Assembly: GCA_009760855.2 (NCBI GenBank)
Contig: WPIO01000020.1
Coordinates: forward strand, 4,785,501-4,849,500
Reading direction: 5' to 3'
Source of the DNA: Cristatella mucedo
Lineage: Eukaryota; Bryozoa; Phylactolaemata; Cristatellidae
DNA: 64,000 bases
In this document: positions 56,150-64,000 of the stretch, in pieces
Layout: each line of letters begins with the position of its first letter
How positions within the stretch are numbered: the stretch's first letter is position 1
The notes under the pieces: model-generated
Database searches by the model: none
Seen by the model: only the letters and a program-made list of their open reading frames with translations
What the model was told of the DNA's origin: nothing
Position numbers and translations under genes: made by a program

Positions 56150-59100
56150 CCCGCTAGCTGACAGGCTACCGCGCGGAGCTCAGCACTGCGACCACAGGCC
56201 GTCGCGCGAGCGTACTCCGGCTATTCGACGGAGAGCAGCTAGGCGAGGGAACGCTCCAGTTGGTAGCCACGCTCCGCGAGGCCGCGAGCGGCCTCGCACT
56301 TCACCTCCTCTCCGCCGGCACGATGTGTGCGCTCCGCCGCCGCGACTGCGTCGCTTCTGATACCGTCTGACGCAAGCAATGCCGCGCGGCGCTCGCTCGC
56401 GCGCCGCCTCCGCTCGATCTAGAGGCGACCAGCCTAGCGACGGGGCGATTCGCAGCGCGCGTTGCGTAGCGTCGCGATCGCGCGGCCGCGTTTCGCGTGA
56501 GCGGTGGGCAGCGGTCACGTTCTCCGGTGCGGCAGCTCCAGTCTCGCCCGATCTCCTCGTCGGTCACTCAGCCCAGAGAAGGCGACTGGTCAGCAGCCTG
56601 CGCTCAGGGTCCAATTCCCGACGAAGGTGAGACATGCGCTGCCGTCTTCGTAGTGCTGAGACGCCACTAAGCGGTGTTTCAATGCTGCATGCAATTGGCT
56701 GGCAGTTTATTTGCATATTGCAATTACATTTACCACGCTGTACGTAAATTTTCCTAGTCTACACTCCCTCCGCTCTCGCAGCAGCCCACGCTTCTCCGCT
56801 CTGGACCCACGCTCTCGCCACACGTGCGCGCTCGCGGCACCGTCAGGCCGAACGTGCGTCTGTCGAATCGGCGCGAGCTCAGCACACGCGAAGCAGCCAG
56901 CCGGCAGCAATTTCTGCTAGCGTGAGCGCGCGCGGCGGTCACCTACTGCCCCTCTCGCCCGACCTCGCAGCCCTTTGCTCGCGCTTCGCGCCGGAAATGG
57001 GATTCGCTATGCTCGCGCGCTCCCCATCCCCGGGCCCCGGGGTAAAGTGACGCACGCGCGCGAGCTTTCACACCCGGAGCTCCGCCGCCGCCGCCGCCGC
57101 CGCGCTGTTACACCCGGGGCTCCGCCGCCGCCGCCGCCGCCGCGCTCTTATAACCGGGGCTCCGCCGCTGCCGCTGCCACAGCTGCCGCCGCAGCCGCTC
57201 TCGCACCGGTGACCAGGTTGGGTCGTCGAAGCCGGCCGCGCCTACGCCGGCCGACGCACTGCCGTGCGGGCTACGCTTGCGAGAGCGCGCTTCGGCGTGT
57301 CGCGCGTCGAAAAAAGTGAGCCCATTGTTTTCCGATTCTTGGCTCGTTCACGCTCGATTGATGCTGCAGCGGTCGCCGACGCGGCATGGGGCGCGATCGA
57401 CCGCGGCGGATGCTGAGCGGCGGTAGTTAAGGGCGCCGGAGAGGCGTGGATACGAAAATCTCGAGGACTCTCGCGAGACCCAAAGTGCGCGACTTGTAGC
57501 CTCCGGGCGGTGCAGTAAACAAAAAAATTTTACCGGTCCCGTTGAAAAAAAAATCAATATAGGCAACAACGGCAAGCCTTTGGAGGCAGTGCTGCGATGC
57601 TCGCTGAGGACGAATGATACCAGCGCCCCGCGCCGCCGGCCGCCGTCGCCGTCTTCGCTAAGAGCGCCCTAGCCGAATTGCACGGGCGTCGTCTTTGGGC
57701 GAGCCGCTCCCGGCACGGCGTCCGCCGCGTTATTCGCACCGACTTCGAGGTGAGGGCGCGGCCCGGCGCGCGTAGCGTGCCGCATGGCGCTGCGTCGAGC
57801 ACCGCAGGTTGGTGCTGGGGCGGCGGCGGCAGGTCCCAACGTAGACGAGCGGCGGTCTGCGCTAGAGTCCCCGAAACTCCCGGTTCCCCGGGCCGGCTTC
57901 GGTCCGGACGAACTTGCTGCGGCGGTGCGCATTCTGCGGACGGTCGGCGCAGTGACGAGCGCCCTTATGACGGACGGAAGCGGGCAGCCGCCTGCAGTCA
58001 CCTGCAGTCGCAGCCGTCCCAGGCCGAGCCTCTAGGACCGCGGTCGTTGGCCAGTCACCGGTCGGTCGTCATTCGGTCGTCGCTCGGCTGACTGCTACCG
58101 ACCGGTAGACCTACGCAAACAGGGCTTCCTTCCCCCAAGCGTCGCCGCCGTCTGCTATCGCCCGCCAGGCTGTCTTTTGGGCGCGCAAAAGCAGAGGCAG
58201 CAGCCGCGGCAGCAGCCTTCTCGCGCCACGCCTCGGCCGCGGTGAGGCCACGGGCGCAGCAGCACAGCGTCGGGTGCGGTGACTGACGAAGCGCAGCGCT
58301 GGCCAGCACGACCGGCGGCAGGCACCGCGACACGGGGGGGGGGCCGCTGCGATGAGCACCGCGTAGACGCCAGCTGACGCGTAGACGTAGACGCACGCAA
58401 GCGCAAGCTCGCATCGGGAACGTGCGATTCCACGCATGTTTTGCTCGCCGCCTAGACCGCCGCGCGCCGCCAGGACGGACCGAAGCCTCTTTAAACGTCA
58501 CCTGCCACGCAGCTTTATGGTACTGAACCTGCATGCTGCTGAAACGAACGTGCGTCAACGGGAGATATTCTGGCGGCCCATTGACGCAGCCCCGTTTAGA
58601 CGTCCGGGCGCTTTAAGCCCTCGCATAGCGTCCCGTATGCCGTTCCTTTCTCGGCCCCCCTCAATCGGTCGTCCGCCGCCGCCGCCGATCGGAAGTTGAC
58701 TTGGCTGTCGAGCATCCGCCGGCTGCCGTACTGCCATCGGTCGCCGGCCGCCGCAGCTGATGCGAGCAACAATCCTCGAGCGAGCTGGAAGGACAGGGCG
58801 CTTGGCAACGGCAGCGACCGTCTGGGGCGCCGCGGGTCTTGCGCTTTCAGCTGCTTCGCGGAAGCCGGCTTCTGGCAGAGCGTCGTCAGAGAGGACGGAG
58901 AGAGGACGGCGCGTGTTTTACCTTGCTCCGCAGCCGTGCACGCATCGGCTAACGAGTTCGGTCGCATTAGAACCTGGAAAGCGCCAGCCTCAGCATCCGT
59001 CTTGCGATTGTAAGAAACTCGATGAGAATTCGGAAGCGGCCTCGAGAGCGATACTGCCTCGCGATGGGATGTGGTCGTGCCAGCGCCCCTTCAGTTATCT

Positions 59101-59300
59101 CTGGCTCCTCTGTCGGACGGTGGCTGGGAATACGGTGGAGCATAGCCGAGGCAGCTCCAGCTGAAAGTGTCTCACACAGCAGCCCACCCGGTGTGGTTGC
59201 ACTCTTTCGGCCGCTCTATTTGTGCTCGAACCGCAGAGCTGCTATTGACGTTCACTTCCAGTGTCGCGTGGCCAGCGTTGACGGTGTTTTAAGGCGGTGT
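56150..59300. promoter_or_regulatory. CpG-rich domain, probable promoter region
   Basis: About 3 kb that is strikingly GC- and CpG-rich compared with the AT-rich DNA before it, especially 56.16-57.33 kb. Long frames occur on both strands only because stops are rare; all are Arg/Ala/Ser/Pro-rich and unrecognisable. Such domains in animal genomes usually mark unmethylated promoters and first exons. A GTGAGC after a run of A near 57315 is a possible first-exon donor. The transcribed gene and strand cannot be determined here. Confidence 0.5.
57071..57190 (+). repeat. 40-bp tandem repeat containing (CCG)n
   Basis: Two nearly identical 40-base units start CACCCGGAGCTCCGCCG and CACCCGGGGCTCCGCCG, each with seven CCG-type triplets and ending CGCGCTNTTA. 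A third, diverged unit starts TAACCGGGGCTCCGCCG. Confidence 0.95.
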
Positions 59301-59453
59301 GACTTTTCTTCCCGTCCTGTCTTCAGCTGTGATAGCCCAAGTTGAGTTTGGCCCGTATTAAATATCCGGCTGATATTCTAACTAGTTCTACCTTAATGTC
59401 AGGTGTTTATTTTCGATTTATGTGGAGTAAATGTAGAAGCTTACCGGGCAGAA

Positions 59454-59583
59454 AAAATATAATCCATTTGCATGGCACTCTGAGAGAACTCAATCCCTTG
59501 CCAGACGCTGTACATGTGCCTCGGGCTCGAGCCCACCATCTCGGTCAGACCTCGGTTGAGGAGAGCACATTAACCACTGGCCC
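59454..59583 (-). mobile_element. SINE-A copy, minus strand
   Basis: AAATATAATCCATTTGCATGGCACTCTGAGAGAACTCAATC, then CCTCGGGCTCGAGCCCACC and GGTTGAGGAGAGCACATTAACCACTGG, the complement of tail, box B and box A regions. Confidence 0.82.
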
Positions 59584-61350
59584 ACAGCACTGCATGAGTC
59601 CGGCGAGCTTGGACAGTACTGCATTGGCTAGTGCAACTCCCTGAGCCAGAAGACCCGATGGGAGAACTCGTGGGCCACCCTGCGGTGGTTTCGGTTTGTG
59701 CCGAGTCAGTGTCGTCAGGGTCTGTTGTGGCCGTTAAAGGGAGACAGTGAGGCATGTTGAGAGTATGAACTCTCCTCTTTCGAGCTGAGCTCCTGCGATC
59801 AGCCTACAGCGGAGCCGTAGCTGCTGCTGCACGCTGCCGAACACGTAGAGCCCACAGAGAGCGAGAGACGAACCAACCTTGCGATCGGCGATCGCCATCG
59901 GTCCTCGCGGCGACCGTTATCTCGCCTGCGTTGACCATTGGAACGCTAGCTCGGAGCCGTCGCCGACTGAGGGGCTGAGTGGTCTAGCGTATGTCTCGTG
60001 AGAAAAAAACCCGAGGCCACCCCATTTCACCCAGACAGCTTCGCCCCACCCAGCTGCCGGGCCCAAGCTGAAGGCGCTGCGAAGGCGTCCTGAGCGCTGG
60101 GCAGTCGCACAGCCGTTTTCGCGCTGGCCTCGACACCACAGCCGTCCTTAGGGCGGGTGGCGAGAGGGACAGGCGAGCCGCGATGAAGAACGCCTGTTTG
60201 ACGTAGATACCGCAGCACACTCCGATACCGGCACGCCCTCGGCTGAGAGAGGCGGCAGGAGAGAGGCTGCTTTGGCCTGCTCGGACGCTATCAAGTGAGT
60301 GAGCTACGACGAACGTACCGTTATCTGGCGCCCTGCGAGCCGGCGTCTGAGCGCTGCCCGCGAACGGGCAGCTGGGACTGTCAGCTGCATGCAGCGCTCA
60401 GAGGGAGTTCAGGCGATCGAAGGTTCGGAGTTAAGTAGTAAGAACGAAATCGCTGTCTCCGCCCACTCATCAATCGCTAGGAGCTACATGTAGTTGGGAA
60501 TTTGTAGCTGCCGGCAGTCAAGTAGCAGTATTATGCAGTCCTACTGCCTGCCTGGGGATACGCTGGTTGCTTCGTGGGGTGGGGGGTGGTGGTAGGCAGA
60601 AGCTTTCCAGGCGGGCTCGCTAGCTAAGCAGCAAAGCAGATTGTAGGCAAGCGATTGTCCCCTTCCGCTGGTGTCGGACGGCGATCGCCTCCTCTGCGAC
60701 TTGTGCACCGAGCAAAATCTCGAGAGCTGGGTGATTCGGCCGGCGTGTACCTGGGCACCACGAGAGCGCTCGCGGACGCACGCGTGAACACGCTCGAGAG
60801 CAGCAGTGGTGTAGTGCGTTAATGCACGCCGACGATGCGAAAAGGTCGATGTTTATGTATCGCTCCCATTAGCAGCACTGGTGTTTGTGTGCAAAGCATC
60901 GGCCTAGGACGGTACGTTCTGCCTGCCCATCTCGAGTGCCTTGTGCAGCCTCCACCGGCCGATTGTAAACACCCGGACGTCAAATGCCGGCATCGTTTGC
61001 GTTAGCTGCACACTATTCCCTTGCTAGTTCACCGATTCTCCGTGGCGAACGGAGCGACGCAGGAATGAGTTCGCAGCACGAACGGGTTAGCTTGCTCTCG
61101 AGCAGTGGGGGAAGCAGACGCTGGCCTGCCCGACGCATTCTGCTCACTTGGCCCTTAAGGCAAGCCATCTGCTCAAGCCATCGGTCGCCTAAGGCCAGAG
61201 TGATCGGCGATAGTAGGTTCTCACAGTTTTAGATGTGCTGAGAATTTTCGGCCTCAATATGATCTCGTCAGTAGCTGAGGGCATGCACTCAGGGAATGCC
61301 ATCCCTCTTGGTAAATCAGCAGCCGACTCGAACCGACTTTCCGGTCATTT
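59584..61350. other. GC-rich stretch with no recognised gene
   Basis: Continues the CpG-rich character to about 61.1 kb. A CTATCAAGTGAGTGAGC near 60290 could be a first-exon donor. Frames are short and unrecognisable. Confidence 0.4.
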
Positions 61351-61440
61351 AATAGTATATTTGTTTGTATAGCACCATCGGAGAACTTAATCTCTTTCTA
61401 GGTATTGTATACATGTTTCAAAGGAAATATGGTTGCAAAG
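61351..61440 (-). mobile_element. LINE-A 3' tip, minus strand
   Basis: TATAGCACCATCGGAGAACTTAATCTCTTTCTAGGTATTGTATACATG then TTTCAAAGGAAATATGG, matching the LINE-A end without the ATT tail. Confidence 0.65.
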
Positions 61441-64000
61441 AAAGCATGGTTTGCCAACAGACAAGGTTCAATCCCGGCCCGTGCTCTGCTCTCACTTCCG
61501 TTCTCAGCCGACTTTTTAGCCGAAGAAGTGAAGCAGCCATCTTCGATCGGTTTCCCTGTCACACGTCACGTCGTTATAGACACCTGCAATGAAGGGATGC
61601 CAACATGCATAGTCAAATGCAAAGTCAAAGCAATGAGCACCAGTGCTAGCTGGGCAATGGTCCTAGACCAGCTGAGATTGTATCACTGTCTGAGATTGTA
61701 TCACTGTGTCACGTGAATATTTCCAGATTCGTGTAATGTTTCAAGACTCACCTGGCACTGAGATAGGTTGGCTACCTTTCGGTTATTGTTTCTTGCTTGC
61801 ATCGTTGGCCAGGCTCGATGCCCCAAACCCTGATTGGATTCATAAATGCTGCCACAGCTCCATATCCAGCTAGAGATAAGGGGCTCCAATCTGCAGCACC
61901 TCCACATGCCTGCACAGTGTCAGTGGTCTAGCACGTGATGAGTGTACAAGCCGAGCAAATATCAACCAGGAGTTTGCTATTGCTGCTTGTCCGTAGCTTG
62001 TCAGCAGGGATCGGGCTTCCAATTCTTCTGCTTCACGGCGAATAATGTCAGTGCAGAAAAGGTATCTGTTGATGCACCAGTAATGCAAGTGTTCATCCCT
62101 ATTTGGAATCATTCAAGTCCTTGAGGTAGTCTAGAATCATTAAACTAGCCTGTTGTATATAAACAATTACCGAAAATTGCTACCTAAAATCTGCCCAGCT
62201 TTCTACTTTTGCGCCACTGCCTGCAAGAGCCGTCCTAGGAAAATGTTCGCATCATTGCACCAGCCCTGGCAGCCCTTGAATTGTACCACCAGCACGCGTT
62301 GCATAAGCTTCTTCCTTACTTAGGCAGCACGTGCCACCGGCCAATGCTGCAGCCTCCTTCACCCAGTCCAACGTAAAGACCGGACAAGGGCGTACATTCA
62401 TTCAGTAGGCTGCGCAGGGAGAAGTGTTAGTTTGGCAATGCCAGTTTCGGACCCCTGGCTCGAAAGCAGCCTCTCGCCACTGAAGTGAATGCGTCAATCG
62501 CAGTGTCGCGCCGGTTGTTCGCTTTCGGGGCTGCGTTGTTCACTTGTTCACCTTCAACCGCTTGAGAGTGGCGTCTGCCCGTGTGTAAGCATGCGACGTG
62601 GGAGAATGGCCTTCAGCAAACACTCAAGGTGCTGGCATCACCAGCGTCCAAATGCTAAGCAACAATCGCGTATGGTAACGTCGGGCTATTGGTATGGAAT
62701 CCTGCCGAGCTGCAACGGCAGTAGCTCTCATACCACACAGCCGCACTACCTTGCGCAAGATTCTAGTCTAGACGAATCCATCCAGGAATCCATCGATGAT
62801 CTGTCCTTGCCAGGTTCGACGGAAGGTGGCTGTTCCCAAAATAGGTCCAAGGAAAGGTGAAGAGTATGCCACCATCCAAGGTCTTACAAAATACTGGGCT
62901 GCCTCACGACGTCAGCTTAAGACGTTTTGCAGCGCTGAGTCTTCGACAACCCTATCCACCCGCCCGACGGGCTGCAGCACCCAAAGCTGATATCAGGGTG
63001 AGACAATTCGCAGCTCCCAGCTCGCTGCTACAAGGCAGACCGGGGCACGGCATATTCCAGAACGCGGCAGGCTATTGAGGATGACATATCATGCCAGCGC
63101 TGTGTGCCTACCGCTGGCCTCCCTGGCAGTACCCCTCAGAGGTAGCATTAGGGAGGGATGCCTGGGTCTCAGTAGAATGCCCGGCGTCAGGAAGTGAGCT
63201 GTACTCAAGATCGGAGAAGCTGGGAAGATAGCTGCTGCAAGTAGTGCGCTGCCTCACTCGCCACACAGCTGGTGACACTCTGCTGCAGTCAGGCAGATTG
63301 CCATTAGCCATTGCCGTTAGCTAGTTTGTGAGCAACTTGTAGGCAGCATGTGCAGCTCCTACATCGTGGCGCACCCTGGTCTACAGCTGCCAGCCCACTG
63401 TGCAGCCGGCAACTGGCTGTCACTACCAACACACCTTGCTAGAGTGCCTGCCTCACCTGCCCTGACTCCCGGCTGGGCAGCTGCATTGTGGAGCCGGCCC
63501 TGTGTAGGGCCTTTGTACACACTAGCCGCCGGGTCCTCGTGTGACCGGACAATGGGCTGTCAGGCGAAACTTTGCTCTAGAAGCCATTGACGTCAGCCGA
63601 CGAATTCTTCGGCCGGTTTTGAAAACAAGAGCAATTATAAGTCTACATTGAGGACGTAATAACCGCCGCACTGTCGAGCTGCTCGCTTGTAGAAGAAGCC
63701 CCTAGAGTGGTTCTTTGGCATGCCTGCCTAGATCATGATTGAGTCGAAGCCACAGTAGTGCTTTTCTCTGCACTGCACACACTGGGTGCTGCTGCTGCTG
63801 CTACTCCGGCTGCTGCTGCTGCTACTCCGGCTGCTGCTGCTGCCCATGCAGAAGCTCAAGAAGCACTCAGCTACTTTGGTAGTGGCAATCAGCCGCTGCG
63901 GCTCCGGTAGGAGGCAGTACTCACCAGTCGCTCCCATTTCTGTGGGTAATCAGCAGGAGATATCGGCCCACGTGTAGGCTGCTTCAGACGCCCTGCTGCC
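61441..64000. other. No firmly recognised gene; weak exon candidates
   Basis: Single-copy-looking sequence of moderate GC content. A possible exon lies at about 62727-62855 and a triplet-rich open stretch at 63778-63910 (see findings). Neither matches a family I know. Confidence 0.35.
63778..63845 (+). repeat. GCT triplet repeat with 21-bp higher order
   Basis: Runs of GCTGCTGCTGCTGCT separated by ACTCCG, giving three units of about 21 bases. In one frame it reads poly-Ala with TP spacers, followed by HAEAQEALSYFGSGNQPLR. Confidence 0.9.

Noticed and set aside
57071-57190. Tandem repeat considered as a CRISPR-like array
   Set aside because: The 40-bp units are contiguous with no unique spacers and the genome is eukaryotic.
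56180-59164. Many overlapping open frames of 60-167 codons on both strands
   Set aside because: GC-rich, stop-poor DNA gives such frames by chance; all are Arg/Ala/Pro/Ser-rich and none is recognisable.

Overview
This is a piece of a large, repeat-rich animal (metazoan) nuclear genome, most likely from an invertebrate. The evidence is a split gene with GT-AG introns and conserved intron phases, many truncated non-LTR retrotransposons, two families of tRNA-derived SINEs, long dinucleotide microsatellites and a local CpG-rich domain. No bacterial gene organisation, operon or CRISPR array is present. I cannot name the species. The L2-type hairpin tails shared by one LINE and one SINE family fit a coelomate animal but do not identify it.

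The one confident host gene lies on the + strand between about 6.85 and 19.09 kb. It encodes a DHHC S-palmitoyltransferase of the ZDHHC9/14/18 (Drosophila approximated) group. Five exons can be read: the DHHC catalytic exon with the third membrane helix, the exon with the fourth helix and the TTxE motif, an exon with the NCCAVLCGPLPPSLIDRRG block, a small tail exon, and a terminal exon ending in TAA. The phases match across all four introns. The N-terminal exons (first two helices and the start of the Cys-rich domain) were not found and probably lie upstream of the window.

The rest is mostly a graveyard of mobile DNA. LINE-A is an L2/CR1-like element with a GCGCC...GGCGC hairpin and an (ATT)n tail. 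Its best copy at 39.4-40.8 kb keeps a 379-codon reverse transcriptase reading frame. LINE-B is a related element with an (ATTAC)n tail, best seen at 31.3-32.4 kb. SINE-A is a tRNA-like head joined to the LINE-A-type hairpin tail. SINE-B is a second tRNA-derived family with a different tail. DNA transposons have left two Tc1/mariner transposase relics (about 5.1-5.5 and 10.7-11.2 kb, minus strand) and two hAT relics (28.3-29.1 and 50.7-52.5 kb, minus strand).

Region by region: 0-6.8 kb has repeats and microsatellites and is probably upstream intron; 6.8-19.1 kb is the DHHC gene; 19-30 kb is increasingly AT-rich with decayed repeats; 30-56 kb is dense in nested LINE, SINE and hAT pieces. That stretch includes a composite at 45.8-47.4 kb where degenerate TTTAGGG-type sequence, split by a LINE-A copy, lies between inverted C-rich/G-rich ends. 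From 56.1 to about 61 kb there is a strongly CpG-rich domain with CCG repeats that looks like a promoter region, and 61-64 kb has a few weak candidate exons. I found no convincing new multi-gene system. The best leads are the shared LINE/SINE tail, the telomere-like composite element, the inverted LINE pairs and the CpG-rich domain.
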